A DNA stretch of 64,000 nucleotides, taken from positions 62,001 to 126,000 of the forward strand of contig JAEEZX010000031.1 in assembly GCA_016292045.1 (NCBI GenBank). Direction: 5' to 3'. A program made the position numbers and the translations under genes. Positions 18,255-28,390 of this stretch are shown piece by piece (positions within the stretch are counted from its first letter, which is position 1; the number at the start of each line of letters is the position of its first letter). The stretch is from Bacteroidaceae bacterium. GTDB taxonomy: Bacteria; Bacteroidota; Bacteroidia; Bacteroidales; Bacteroidaceae. The notes below the pieces were generated by a model that saw only the letters and a program-made list of their open reading frames with translations, was not told where the DNA came from and ran no database searches.

Positions 18255-21200
18255 TTATTTATGTTGTTCGGTGACCAGTTTGCCGTCGCCTGTGATACCT
18301 TCAACGGAGAACAGCATGTTGGTGCATGAGGAGTTGTTCCAGAACTCCACATGTGCCTTGCCGTTTTCGTCGGTCCACAGGTTGGGTTCCCAGAAGAGTG
18401 TGCGACGGTAGTCGGACACGGGGGCAATGTCGCTGTAGTCCTCCGTCTCGAAGACCTCCACGGGATCGTAGCCATGGTAATGAGCGTAGCGCACTCCCTT
18501 CATACGTTCCTTGGGACGGTCGAGATAGGTGTAGCAGTAGATGATATAGGGACTTTTCTCCTCGATAGTGTTGCAGCGTATGTGCTGGCGCAGACTGCTG
18601 AGGTCGTCGGTGGCGTAGATGGAGCGCACCTCGTCGAGGAAGACAGGTATCTCGGTGGTGAAGGAGTTGTTGTCCACAGCACCGGCATAGGCCCGGTTGG
18701 TGTCGAGATAGTCGCCCTTGAAATTGGTGATGGAGCAGAACTGATTGTTGACAATCCACACTACGGGTTTGTTGAGTATGCTTGTGCCGTCGCCCCAGAG
18801 TATCGCCCAGTTGTGGCGCGTGCCGGTGGCAAGCTGGGCATAGAGTTCCAGTATGCTGGGATTTTCCTTGTAGGTGGTTATCTCGTCGCCTCGCTTGCTC
18901 CTGACGATGTGGGCTACGGTGCCCTTGAATTCATTGTCGGGCAGATTCATCGTGTTGACATCGATGACGAGTTCGGAGAGCAGTTCGTCCCATGTGGGGT
19001 CTGCGGTGCCGGTGTTGGTGTTGGCGTAGTCGTTGAGGTCCCATGCCAAGCGTGAGGTGGGCTGTCCGCCTTCGAAGAGAGGATTCTTCTCGTGGAGCCA
19101 TTCGCCAAGAGTGGGGAGCTGATCGCCCCTGTCGGCAATCTCCTCAGCCTCAATCTCGCAATTGTAGTAGAGTACGGCCTTGCGTATGGCATCCGTCTCG
19201 TCACCGCGTGCGCTGTAGTCGTAGTGGTTGTCGCGTTTCTTTCCGTTCACTTTCACCTCGCGTATGGTGGTGATACTCTTGTCGGTGATGAAAGGTTTCC
19301 AGACATCTTCCTCCTCGACAGGAATATCCCAGTGCTGAATCTGCGCAGTGTCCACGGGAAGCAGCGTCTTCTCGTCCTCGCCGATGATGCGGGGCTTGGG
19401 AGCGAAGTTGCGGTCGATGGTGACGGTGTAATCTGCTTTCTTGCCGTCGTAGGAGGTCATCATGTTCATCGACCAGTCGTCCTGTATGTCGGGCAGCACC
19501 ATAGCGTAGCGTCCCGTGCTGTCGGTTTTGGCAGTGAGGAAGAACTTCTGCCCGTCGCCGCTGAAGGTGGCTGTGACGGATACGTTCTCGACGGGTGTCT
19601 TCTTCTTGTCCTTTTTGGCTTTTACGGTGCCGAAGAGGTTGAGATTCTCCTCGATAATCTGCGGATGCTCGAACCAGCGACGGCCGGTGACGAAGTCCCA
19701 GTCGTAGCGTCGCCATCCCTGCACCAGCATCAGCAGGTCGGCTGCCTTGCGATGCTCCTCGTCGTCAGCCTCGAAATAATAGTCCGGGTTGGCAATATAG
19801 CCCTTGAGGTCGCTGCCCAGAAGCATCCATGTGCGTATGTTGCCGGAGCGTCCGTTGGTGGCACTCTGCGCGTCAATGGCGGAGAAGGAGAGAGAGGTGT
19901 GGGGCTCTGCCTCGATATCGAGAGATACGCGTCCGCAGGGTGTCAGATTCCCGCTGAGGTTCTTTACCGCAGCTGTTGTCTCCGTCTTTGGAGCGATGAA
20001 GATGAATCTCTCTGCAAGTATGGCACCGTTGTCGGAGAGGAGCGTCACTTGGGAGACACCTTCCGGCAATGTGCTGCGCTCTTCGCTGTATCTCCAGTGA
20101 GAAGAGGCTTTGAAACTGTTGCTCTTCACCACCTGGCCTTCGTGCATCAGCATCCACAGGAGTTCCTTGTCCTGGAAGGATTCTGTGGCATAGACATCTG
20201 TGACGACGCTGTCTGCACGGGTCGCATCCACCCGCAACACACAACCTTCTTCCTGCGGTTCGGGAAGCAGGGTGGTGTGGGTCTTGCCGTCGATATCCAC
20301 ATCGACACTGCGCTTGTCTCCGATGGGTGGAACATCCATGACGCCTCGCTTGCCGCGATATTCCCACGCCACACGACCGGGCAGTCCCTTCACGAGATAA
20401 CCGCCTTCCGGGAAGAAGCGTATCTGCTTCTCCACCTCTTCCTTACGCTCGAGCAGGCGGGAATCGCCCGTCATCTTCGGATTGCTGTAGTCGCCCTCCG
20501 TGACCGGTTTGTCGAAGATGGGAATGACGCGTGAGAAGACGTTGTTCTCACCCCAGTTCATCATATAGCGTGTGTAGGCTCTTATCTCATAGTAGCCGGA
20601 GGGGAGGACATCGGCATCCAGATCGATGCTTCCCGCTGCAATACCGTGAGTGGCGAACAGTTTGCGTCGAGCCACTACATTGCCGTCGGGAGATATGAGA
20701 TCCACATAGAGTACGCTGGAGATATTGCCGCGGAGACCTGTGTCGGAACGTGTCATATAGGCTTTCATCCAGATGGTCTCGCCCTTGAAATAGCCCGTGT
20801 TGTCGAGGTGGATATAAACCTTTTCCTGCGGCATGAGTTTATTCCATGCAACGGCTTTACTCACAAGAAGGCGCTGTGTGGGAGTGACTTCTGGCGATGC
20901 TGCCATTTCGTGTGAGGAGGCGTTTATTATAGCGTCTTCCTCGATGGTGCGATTCATGAGGGCAACGTATTTATCCAGCTCGGGATTGTGTCCCACGGAC
21001 TCGATGGTCTGCACGAGGTTTTTTGCTACACGTTTGCCGGATGTCATGCCCTCGGGGTTGTAATCGCTGATGTTTGTCATCGTGCCGTAGCAGCCTCCAT
21101 TTTTGTTGGAGATATTGAAGGTGAGTGTGTTCACCTGTGTAAAACCGTCCCTCTGAGCGTAGTTTATCACCACGCGCACATCTTCATCCGATACGGTTTT

Positions 21201-22052
21201 GATGACACTGCCGGGATAGCTGACGTACATGTTTATATCGTGGATGGTACCTTCGAAGCGTTCCAGTTGGGCATCACCGGGACGCACAAAGAGTGTGCCC
21301 GACATCTTGTTGCGCTTCTCTCCCTTCGGGGTGAGGGTGATGCAGTAGAGGGTGGTGCGGCCTTCTTCTGCGATGTCCTCCACGCGTATGTCGTATTCGT
21401 TGTGCAGATATTTGGTGCTTACATTGTAGGGCAGGGGTGTGGTGAGATAGTTCCAGAAGTCCATATCACGTATGGTGGCTCCTGTGGAGAACAGCAAATG
21501 CATATTGGTGTTCTTCAGATTCGGTTCAATACGCTCGCCGCTGGGTGCTACACGCCAATATTGTCCGCTCGTCACGGTAAGATTACGGAGATTTACGGAA
21601 GGAGCTGCTTCTATAAAAGCCTCCACCATCTCCGTCTGTCGACCGAAACGGAACATCATGCGCGTCAGGAACGGAGTGACTTTGCTGTGATTCTTGCTGT
21701 ATTCGGTTTTAAGGCGCTGTGCCACCTTCATTAGCAGGGCATCGACACCCGTGACGGTGAGTTCCTTCAGAGAGCGGGTGAGGGGGTGCATCTTTATCAC
21801 CTTGGGAAGGGATGCGGCATCGGTGACGAACTTCCTGTATCCCACATAACTGATTCGGACGGAGTCTCCGATTTCGGGATTGATGACAAACTGACCGTCG
21901 TTGTTGGAAAAGGCACCGTGTCCTTCCTTTATATATATTGCAGCTCCTATGAGGGGTTCTCCGGTGATGGAGTCGACCACTGTGCACAACTGCTGCGCCT
22001 GAACACTTACAAGGGCGATGAGTGCGATGATGAATGTCAATGTCCGTTTCAT
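18255..22052 (-). CDS. Large secreted MG2-domain protein with CarboxypepD_reg-like domain
   Basis: I take the ATG at 22052, which gives a clear signal peptide (MKRTLTFIIALIALVSVQAQ); a longer frame upstream is probably untranslated. The 1265-residue protein starts with a carboxypeptidase-regulatory-like beta domain (about 22-100; GEPLIGAAIYIKEG). A middle region follows, then alpha-2-macroglobulin-like MG2 segments beginning at EKVYIHLDNTGYFKGETIW. It ends with a beta domain containing HVEFWNNSSC. Such Bacteroidetes proteins are outer-membrane-associated or periplasmic and of unknown function. The stretch from MG2 to the C-terminus is paralogous to the next gene upstream in the operon (22079-24193). 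Confidence 0.8.
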   Translation of the reverse strand: MKRTLTFIIALIALVSVQAQQLCTVVDSITGEPLIGAAIYIKEGHGAFSNNDGQFVINPEIGDSVRISYVGYRKFVTDAASLPKVIKMHPLTRSLKELTVTGVDALLMKVAQRLKTEYSKNHSKVTPFLTRMMFRFGRQTEMVEAFIEAAPSVNLRNLTVTSGQYWRVAPSGERIEPNLKNTNMHLLFSTGATIRDMDFWNYLTTPLPYNVSTKYLHNEYDIRVEDIAEEGRTTLYCITLTPKGEKRNKMSGTLFVRPGDAQLERFEGTIHDINMYVSYPGSVIKTVSDEDVRVVINYAQRDGFTQVNTLTFNISNKNGGCYGTMTNISDYNPEGMTSGKRVAKNLVQTIESVGHNPELDKYVALMNRTIEEDAIINASSHEMAASPEVTPTQRLLVSKAVAWNKLMPQEKVYIHLDNTGYFKGETIWMKAYMTRSDTGLRGNISSVLYVDLISPDGNVVARRKLFATHGIAAGSIDLDADVLPSGYYEIRAYTRYMMNWGENNVFSRVIPIFDKPVTEGDYSNPKMTGDSRLLERKEEVEKQIRFFPEGGYLVKGLPGRVAWEYRGKRGVMDVPPIGDKRSVDVDIDGKTHTTLLPEPQEEGCVLRVDATRADSVVTDVYATESFQDKELLWMLMHEGQVVKSNSFKASSHWRYSEERSTLPEGVSQVTLLSDNGAILAERFIFIAPKTETTAAVKNLSGNLTPCGRVSLDIEAEPHTSLSFSAIDAQSATNGRSGNIRTWMLLGSDLKGYIANPDYYFEADDEEHRKAADLLMLVQGWRRYDWDFVTGRRWFEHPQIIEENLNLFGTVKAKKDKKKTPVENVSVTATFSGDGQKFFLTAKTDSTGRYAMVLPDIQDDWSMNMMTSYDGKKADYTVTIDRNFAPKPRIIGEDEKTLLPVDTAQIQHWDIPVEEEDVWKPFITDKSITTIREVKVNGKKRDNHYDYSARGDETDAIRKAVLYYNCEIEAEEIADRGDQLPTLGEWLHEKNPLFEGGQPTSRLAWDLNDYANTNTGTADPTWDELLSELVIDVNTMNLPDNEFKGTVAHIVRSKRGDEITTYKENPSILELYAQLATGTRHNWAILWGDGTSILNKPVVWIVNNQFCSITNFKGDYLDTNRAYAGAVDNNSFTTEIPVFLDEVRSIYATDDLSSLRQHIRCNTIEEKSPYIIYCYTYLDRPKERMKGVRYAHYHGYDPVEVFETEDYSDIAPVSDYRRTLFWEPNLWTDENGKAHVEFWNNSSCTNMLFSVEGITGDGKLVTEQHK

Positions 22053-22078
22053 GATGTGTAGATATTGGAGTTGAGTGT

Positions 22079-24193
22079 TTATTTTCCTGTGATGAAATGT
22101 CCGTCTCGTGTGATACCTTCTGCGGAGAATATCATGCCGGTGCACGAGGAGTTGTTCCAGAACTCGATGTGTGCCTTACCCTCTCTGTCGGTCCACATGT
22201 CGGGAGCCCAGAAGAGTGTGCGGCGAAAGTCGGGCATGGGAGGTATGTCGCTGTAGTTCTCGGTCTTGAATTCAGACGGAGGATTGTAGCCGTAGTAGTG
22301 TGTGTAGCGCGTCTGACGGTTGGTCTTGGGCGCTTTTGTCCATTTGGACGTGTCGTGCTCGTAACTGTAGGCATAGATGGTGATGTTCCCTTCGTTGTGC
22401 CCGTGCGAATCGCTGATATAAATGGACTGGTACTCGTCAAGGAAGAGAGGATGATAGGGATACCAGATGCCAGCAGTCGGTTGGTTGTCTATAAACCAAA
22501 TAACATTGCGTCCGTTCCATTTCGGAAAGTGCTTGTTTTTTGCGGCCTCTTCTCCCGGGTCCTTGCTGTAGTTGGGGCCCTGCCCGTGACTGTCTTCCCG
22601 GTAGCGGCTGTCTGTCTGCGCCAACCATTCCGTCAGTTCCGGGATATCCTCACCGCGATCGGCGATATCCTCGGCGGCTTCCTCGCAGTCGAAATATATC
22701 TCGGAAAAATGTTCCGCATCCTCTGTGTTGGTGAAGGCATTGTAGTTGTAGTGGTCCAACTTACGTTTGCCCTTTACGTTTACTTCCTTCATGACGGTGG
22801 CGTTCTTCTCAGACATATCCTGCCACTCTTCCTCGTATTGCGGTGCTATCTGCCAGTGGTGGATGCGCGTGGTGTCAACCGGGGTCTGTCTCACTTCGCT
22901 GTCCTCGAGAGGTCGCAGGGGCGGGGCGAAATGCCGGTCTACGGTGATACGGTACTCTGCTTCCTTACCTTTTACCTGTGGAGAGAGTTGCATATTCCAG
23001 ATACCTTCTATGTCGGGCAGGATGATTGCGTATGCCCCAGTGCTGTCCGTCTTTGCCGAACCGAACATGCGCTCTTCACTGCCCCTGAATGTGGCTGAGA
23101 CGGAAACGCCTTCAAGTGGCATGTTTTTTTTCTTAGGTACTACTTTGCCAAAAAGATAAAGTTTGTCTTCTATCACCTGACTGCCGTCCCAGGGCGTGAT
23201 GCCCGTCATCGTGTTCCAGTCGTAGCGGTGCCAGTTCTCACTCTTTCGGAGCATCCACTCGCGGATGTCCTCCTGAAATCCGTTGCATATGGTGGCTGCA
23301 TCGATGGCAGAGAACGAGAAAGCCGTGTGGGGCGGTCCCTGGATGTCGACGCTTATGCGTCCGCAGGGACGGATGCCTGTGGTGCGTACTGTTATCTTGA
23401 GTTCTTTATCTGCTTTAGGTGCAACGATGTAATCGCGGTGCGCGATTTCCTTTCCAGCATCGTCGAAGAGCACCATCTGCCACACTCCCTCCTTCATCTT
23501 CTTTCGGGGAAGGGATTGGTGTAAGTGCTGCCCGTTTGCGAGCGCATTGCCGGCAATGATGTTGCTGCCGTGAAGCAGTGCCCAGCCGCTGCCCTTGTCT
23601 GCATCAAAGCATATGCTGTCAGGCAGTTCGGTGATGCTGATATCGTTGTCAGCGTCTTCAGATTCAGGACTGGAGACGCGGCGCTCCTTCGGTTGGCGTG
23701 TCACATCGTACTGTTCAAGCGACATACGGCTGTAGTCGCCCTCTATGCGCGGCTTGTCGAATACGGGAACGACGCGTGAGAAGAAATTCCTTTTACCCCA
23801 GTTCGTCATGTAGCGTGTGTAGGCCCGGATTTCATAGTATCCGGCTTTGAATATCCTTTTTGTCAGTTTGATGTCGCCCCACGCCAGTCCGTCCGTAACC
23901 TGCAGTTTGCGCCGTTCTATCACAAAACCTCTGGGTGAAATGAGCTCCACGTAAAGCACACGTGATATGTTGCTCCTATTCTCTGTGTCGGAGCGCGTTA
24001 CATAGGCTTTCATCCAGATGGTCTCACCCAGAAAATATGCGGTATTGTCCAGGTGCAGATATACTTTCTCCTGAGGATAGAGCCTGTTCCACTGGGCCGC
24101 CCGCATGATACACTCTCCGGCCTCTGCCCTAAGGGAGAGGGTAGAGGCGAATACGCTCAAGGAGCAGAGGAGTGAAGCAAGCCCTCTCATCAC
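22079..24193 (-). CDS. Secreted MG2-domain protein, paralog of its neighbour
   Basis: This 704-residue protein with a signal peptide lacks the N-terminal regulatory-like domain of the neighbouring 1265-residue protein but aligns with the rest. Examples are PQEKVYLHLDNTAYFLGETI and the C-terminal HIEFWNNSSCTGM. The two genes are 26 bases apart, so they probably arose by tandem duplication with later divergence of the middle parts. The function is unknown; structural relatives bind peptides or act as protease baits, which remains speculation here. Confidence 0.78.
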   Translation of the reverse strand: MMRGLASLLCSLSVFASTLSLRAEAGECIMRAAQWNRLYPQEKVYLHLDNTAYFLGETIWMKAYVTRSDTENRSNISRVLYVELISPRGFVIERRKLQVTDGLAWGDIKLTKRIFKAGYYEIRAYTRYMTNWGKRNFFSRVVPVFDKPRIEGDYSRMSLEQYDVTRQPKERRVSSPESEDADNDISITELPDSICFDADKGSGWALLHGSNIIAGNALANGQHLHQSLPRKKMKEGVWQMVLFDDAGKEIAHRDYIVAPKADKELKITVRTTGIRPCGRISVDIQGPPHTAFSFSAIDAATICNGFQEDIREWMLRKSENWHRYDWNTMTGITPWDGSQVIEDKLYLFGKVVPKKKNMPLEGVSVSATFRGSEERMFGSAKTDSTGAYAIILPDIEGIWNMQLSPQVKGKEAEYRITVDRHFAPPLRPLEDSEVRQTPVDTTRIHHWQIAPQYEEEWQDMSEKNATVMKEVNVKGKRKLDHYNYNAFTNTEDAEHFSEIYFDCEEAAEDIADRGEDIPELTEWLAQTDSRYREDSHGQGPNYSKDPGEEAAKNKHFPKWNGRNVIWFIDNQPTAGIWYPYHPLFLDEYQSIYISDSHGHNEGNITIYAYSYEHDTSKWTKAPKTNRQTRYTHYYGYNPPSEFKTENYSDIPPMPDFRRTLFWAPDMWTDREGKAHIEFWNNSSCTGMIFSAEGITRDGHFITGK

Positions 24194-24219
24194 GGGGTGT
24201 AGACAGTCGTGTCTGTGGG

Positions 24220-25176
24220 TCAGAACTCTACAAGTTTATACGCCTTCTGTCCCATACCGATTTTCTCCGCATAGTCGATGATGTGACCGCCATGCTGCTT
24301 TTCAATGCGTTTGATAAGCGGTGTGGGATTGTTGTTGGCATCGGGATTGATGCCATATACCTTATCCAGACATGCCTTGTCCAGGGCCACTGGATCGGTA
24401 GATGCCAGTATGCCGATATCCTGCACTTCGGGAGCTGCGGGATGTGCGTCGCAGTCGCAGTCGATACTGATATTGTTCATCACGTTGATGTAGATGATAT
24501 TGCCCTTGCCCATGTATTGCTCCACAGCATCAGCAGCGGCAGCCATAGACTCGAGGAATGCATCCTGAGGACGTGTGTATCTCCAGCATTCTGGTGTTTT
24601 GTCGGTAACACCATGACTGTGGATGTAGGCCTTGCCCGCAGTAGATGCCACACCGATGCTCTGATTCTTCAGTACACCGCCGAAGCCGCCCATCATATGA
24701 CCTTTGAAGTGGGCAAGGTTAATCATGAAATCATACTGCTTGAGTTCCTTACCCACGATGTCGTATTTAATCCACGTGGTGTCACGCACGGGAATCTTCA
24801 TTTCCTCTTTCTCGTCCATGATGACAACCTTGAAGATGCTGTCGAAACCGTGTTCGTGGATGGTCTCCCAGTGTTTTTCCTTATCCTGACGCGAACCTCC
24901 GTAGGCTGTGCAGCACTCAACAATGGTGCCTTTGGTTTCTTCCACCAGATTACGGATAAGGGTAGGCTTGAGATAATTGTTGCCGCCCGACTCCCCGGTG
25001 CTTATCTTCACAGCGACTTTTCCGTGAGGTTCCACACCCAGTTTTTTGTATATGTCCACAAGGCTCTCCGGAGAGATGTTTTTTGTGAAGTACACTGTTG
25101 ATGCCTCCTGCTGTTGGGCACATACGGCGAGAGTCATGAGACATATGCCGCAGACGGTGAGAAGAATCTTTTTCAT
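24220..25176 (-). CDS. Secreted DUF362-domain protein
   Basis: This 318-residue protein has a signal peptide (MKKILLTVCGICLMTLAVCA) and the features of DUF362: VAVKISTGESGG near the start, INLAHFKGHMMGGFGG in the middle, and DPVALDKACLD near the end. DUF362 proteins often accompany ferredoxin-like domains, but no Fe-S CxxCxxC motif is present here. It lies between trmB and the MG2 genes with short spacing, so it is probably co-transcribed. The biochemical role is not known. Confidence 0.85.
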   Translation of the reverse strand: MKKILLTVCGICLMTLAVCAQQQEASTVYFTKNISPESLVDIYKKLGVEPHGKVAVKISTGESGGNNYLKPTLIRNLVEETKGTIVECCTAYGGSRQDKEKHWETIHEHGFDSIFKVVIMDEKEEMKIPVRDTTWIKYDIVGKELKQYDFMINLAHFKGHMMGGFGGVLKNQSIGVASTAGKAYIHSHGVTDKTPECWRYTRPQDAFLESMAAAADAVEQYMGKGNIIYINVMNNISIDCDCDAHPAAPEVQDIGILASTDPVALDKACLDKVYGINPDANNNPTPLIKRIEKQHGGHIIDYAEKIGMGQKAYKLVEF

Positions 25177-25188
25177 AGTTGTAGTGCG

Positions 25189-25974
25189 TTATCTTGATGT
25201 TTCCAAAGAAGAGCGTTTCTGCCGGGAATAACTCCTGTATTCGTCGAGCGGAATATCCACTTCTGGTTCTGCAAGCATGCCTTCCTGCGGAAGACGGAAG
25301 CGGAGATACTTGATGGGTATGCCGCGCTCTTTCCACATGCCTTCATAGTAGGTCTGCAGGGCGGTGGCTTCACTCAGCGATGCCGTATCGCTCTCGCCGT
25401 AGAGGTCGCGTGTGCAGACTTCCGGCGTGAGTCCGTTGGCGCGCAGCATCTCCTCGGTGTATGTGAAAAGGAAGTTGGAGTCGGTTTTAAGATGGATGAG
25501 GCCACCGTCCACGAGAAAGTGACGGTAGCGCTCAAGGAAATAGGTGGAGGTGAGTCTTTTTGTGGCCTTCTTCATCTGCGGGTCGGAGAAGGTGAGCCAC
25601 AGCTCGGAAACTTCTCCGGGTGCAAAAAAGCGGTCGATAAACTCAATATTCGTTCTGAGGAAGCCCACATTCTTCATTCCTGTCTCCAGGGCTTCTTTGG
25701 CTCCTGTCCACATGCGGGCTCCCTTTATGTCCACACCGATATAGCATCTGTCGGGGTGGAGGCGAGCCAGTCCTACGGTGTATTCGCCCCTGCCGCAACC
25801 TAGTTCAAGTGATATGTTGGAAATCTCTCCTGAGGGCAGGGCGGAGGAGAAGAAATCTTCTTTCCACCTGCCACGCAAAGGGAATTCTCCTTCCATCACA
25901 GCAGCCAGAGGGCACTCCACCACCAAAGGGTTGGCTGCCATCTCTGCGAATTTCTTGAGTTTGCCGTGTCCCAC
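25189..25974 (-). CDS. trmB: tRNA (guanine-N7-)-methyltransferase
   Basis: This 261-residue Rossmann methyltransferase has the SAM-binding motif [11 protein letters not shown] and the TrmB signature [12 protein letters not shown] region. It forms m7G46 in tRNA using SAM. The C-terminal extension has a run of basic residues. The gene starts one base from the stop of kduI and is followed by the DUF362 gene, so a translation gene is embedded among unrelated secreted-protein genes. Confidence 0.93.
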   Translation of the reverse strand: MGHGKLKKFAEMAANPLVVECPLAAVMEGEFPLRGRWKEDFFSSALPSGEISNISLELGCGRGEYTVGLARLHPDRCYIGVDIKGARMWTGAKEALETGMKNVGFLRTNIEFIDRFFAPGEVSELWLTFSDPQMKKATKRLTSTYFLERYRHFLVDGGLIHLKTDSNFLFTYTEEMLRANGLTPEVCTRDLYGESDTASLSEATALQTYYEGMWKERGIPIKYLRFRLPQEGMLAEPEVDIPLDEYRSYSRQKRSSLETSR

Positions 25975-26973
25975 TTATCGGATATCTATTACAGGAATGT
26001 TGTCCTTGTCGTTATAGTAGAGGTTCTCACCGGCCATACCCCAGATGAAGGTGTAGTAGTAGGTGCCGGCAGCAGCATGCATGCTCCACTCGGGCGACAT
26101 GATGGCCTGCTCGTTGTGCAGCCACACGTTGCGGCTCTCCTGAGGCTCGCCCATGACGTGGTCGATGGTCTGGCCTTCGGGCAGGTTGAAATAGTAGTAA
26201 GCCTCGATGCGGCGTCCGTGGGTGTGAGGAGGCATCGTGTTCCACACAGCACCGGGATTGAGCTGTGTGAGGCCCAGCTGCAACTGGCAGGGACCTTCCT
26301 CCAGTACGTCGTTCACGATGAGCTTGTATACAGTGCGGCTGTTGGCCTCTTCCACTGTGCCTACAGGTCCCCAGATGGCAGCTTTGAGCGAACCCTTGCG
26401 TCCGTCGAGGGTAATCCACTGTGTCTTGTAGTGCTGGTGTGCCGTAGCGGAATTGAGGTAGAACTTGGCAGGATTCTTCGGGTCCTTGCTCTTGAACTCT
26501 ACGCTCTTGTTCACATCCTTGTCCTTACCGATGTGGCCGCGACCGATGTAGAGAGCCTCTTTGGGAGAGAGCGCATATTCCTTGCCGTCCACGATGACTG
26601 TGCCGTCGCCCTGACCGCAGTTTACGATACCAAGCTCGCGGTTGTAAAGGAAATACTTCTCCTTGATGGTTTTGTCGACGTCAAGACCCAGTTCCCAGAA
26701 GTTCTCCAGCTTGAGTGTCTGGTTTACGGGCATTGCTCCGCCGAAGATGAAGCGGTCGTAGTGGGAATATGTGAGCAGGATGGAGTCGGCCTCCATCACC
26801 TTTTCCATAACGAAACGCTCGCGCAGCGTCTTGGTGTCGTAGCCTTTCACGTCTTCGGGATGACATGCCACCTGGAACTTAACATGCTGGCGACCCACAT
26901 AACGGTCAGCTTCCACTGCATTGATGTTGAGACCCATGCTTACGAGGGCCATAGCAAGAAACAACTTTTTCAT
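25975..26973 (-). CDS. kduI: KduI-type uronate isomerase with a signal peptide
   Basis: The body matches 5-keto-4-deoxyuronate isomerase. It has [50 protein letters not shown] with the metal-binding His/His/Glu set, and [17 protein letters not shown]. KduI converts 5-dehydro-4-deoxy-D-glucuronate to DKII in pectin and uronate catabolism. The 332-residue length exceeds the usual 280 or so, and the extra N-terminus begins [19 protein letters not shown], a plausible signal peptide. This would place a normally cytosolic enzyme in the periplasm. It is three bases downstream of the GatC-like permease gene, suggesting a common substrate. Confidence 0.88.
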   Translation of the reverse strand: MKKLFLAMALVSMGLNINAVEADRYVGRQHVKFQVACHPEDVKGYDTKTLRERFVMEKVMEADSILLTYSHYDRFIFGGAMPVNQTLKLENFWELGLDVDKTIKEKYFLYNRELGIVNCGQGDGTVIVDGKEYALSPKEALYIGRGHIGKDKDVNKSVEFKSKDPKNPAKFYLNSATAHQHYKTQWITLDGRKGSLKAAIWGPVGTVEEANSRTVYKLIVNDVLEEGPCQLQLGLTQLNPGAVWNTMPPHTHGRRIEAYYYFNLPEGQTIDHVMGEPQESRNVWLHNEQAIMSPEWSMHAAAGTYYYTFIWGMAGENLYYNDKDNIPVIDIR

Positions 26974-26976
26974 AAC

Positions 26977-28350
26977 TTATTTATTGATGTTTTTACGATT
27001 CCACAATACAAGAGCAAGGGTGATGACACAAAGGATACCTGCTCCGATGAGTTTGAGATACTTCATGCTTGAGTAGATGAGCATGGAGAGGGGAGAGGAT
27101 GCGAAGTCCAGAGCGCCGGCCTCAAAGCCTCCGGGCACTCTTACGGAAGCATCGTCGGGATGAGCCAGAGCCACAGAGTGCGCGGCAGAGGTGAAGTCGG
27201 GAGCCATCCAGGTGACGAAATAAAGTCCGATAGCCAATACCACAAGTCCCACGATGAGAGAGCGCAGCACATTGCCGCCCGTGTAGGGGAGTACCATCAC
27301 GAAGACGTAGAACATGCCTGCCAGAGAGGCTAGAGGCAGGAACTGGTTGCCCGGCAGCAGCACAGCCATAACGAGTGTTACGGGAATGAGCAGGAGGCTG
27401 ACCACCAACGTAGTGGGATGGCCGATAACCAGAGCGGGCGACATACCGATATAGAACTTCTTGTCGGCACCGAACTTCTTCGCGATGAGTTCGCGTGTGG
27501 CCTCCGAGATGGGTTTCAGACCCTCGATGAAGAGAGACGTGATGCGGGGAATGAGTTCCATCACAGCACCCATCTTGATGCCCAAGCCCAGTGTGCCAGG
27601 TATGTTGTCAACAACAGCCTGCCAGCTTTCACAAGCCAAGCATCCGATGATGATGCCGATGAGTACACCAAGGAAAAGCGGTTCGCCGAAGAGGCCGAAC
27701 TTTTTCTTCATACCCTCGGAGTCGATGTTCACCTTATTGATGCCGGGCACGTAGTCGAGTGCCTTGTTGATGACTACGGCAAACGGCATGAAGCCCTGAC
27801 AGAAAGGCTGGGGGATACTGATGCCCTCCATGCCGGGATAGAATTTCTGGAAGCGCTCTGCTGTGAGGTCTGCCAGCACCAGCGTGATGATGTAGCAGAC
27901 GATGGCTGCGAAGAAGCCCCAGAGAAGGCTGTCCGTCATGAAGTATGCCACAGCACCGATGAAGGCAAAGTGCCAGTAGTTCCACAGGTCGATGTTGACT
28001 GTGCGTGTGCAGCCCAGTAGGAGCAGCACGAGGTTCACACCCAGACATACGGGAATAATGAACGAACCCACGAGTGTGTTGTAAGCCACAGATGCAGCTG
28101 CGGGCCATCCCATGTCGAACACCTGCAACTCAAGCCCGTAGATTTCCACTACGCGGGCCAGAGCGGGACCCAGAGACGATGTCAGAAGGGCAGTGATGAC
28201 GGAAAGTCCCACAAAACCCACGCCTACGCGCAGACCGCTGCTGAGTGCTTTAGAAAACTTGATGCCGATACAAACACCCAGAATGGTGAAGATGATAGGC
28301 ATCATCACGGCTGCACCGAGGCCGATGATGTATGAAAAAACCGATTCCAT
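26977..28350 (-). CDS. GatC-like PTS EIIC permease without partner subunits
   Basis: This 457-residue polytopic membrane protein resembles the galactitol-type EIIC (GatC) family. It has conserved runs such as MGWPAAASVAYNTLVGSFI, KFYPGMEGISIPQPFCQGF and FYIGMSPALVIGHPTTLV. Bacteroidales usually lack sugar PTS transport, and no EIIA or EIIB gene is nearby, so it may work as a secondary transporter. Coupling to kduI suggests a uronate or related sugar acid as cargo, which is an inference. Confidence 0.82.
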   Translation of the reverse strand: MESVFSYIIGLGAAVMMPIIFTILGVCIGIKFSKALSSGLRVGVGFVGLSVITALLTSSLGPALARVVEIYGLELQVFDMGWPAAASVAYNTLVGSFIIPVCLGVNLVLLLLGCTRTVNIDLWNYWHFAFIGAVAYFMTDSLLWGFFAAIVCYIITLVLADLTAERFQKFYPGMEGISIPQPFCQGFMPFAVVINKALDYVPGINKVNIDSEGMKKKFGLFGEPLFLGVLIGIIIGCLACESWQAVVDNIPGTLGLGIKMGAVMELIPRITSLFIEGLKPISEATRELIAKKFGADKKFYIGMSPALVIGHPTTLVVSLLLIPVTLVMAVLLPGNQFLPLASLAGMFYVFVMVLPYTGGNVLRSLIVGLVVLAIGLYFVTWMAPDFTSAAHSVALAHPDDASVRVPGGFEAGALDFASSPLSMLIYSSMKYLKLIGAGILCVITLALVLWNRKNINK

Positions 28351-28390
28351 TTTTGTTATATTGTTTAAGGCTAATGTTTGTGCTGTGTGT

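Noticed and set aside
19092-20534. A 480-codon open frame antisense to the large MG2 gene
   Set aside because: Codon mirror of the real gene, without start context or domain content.
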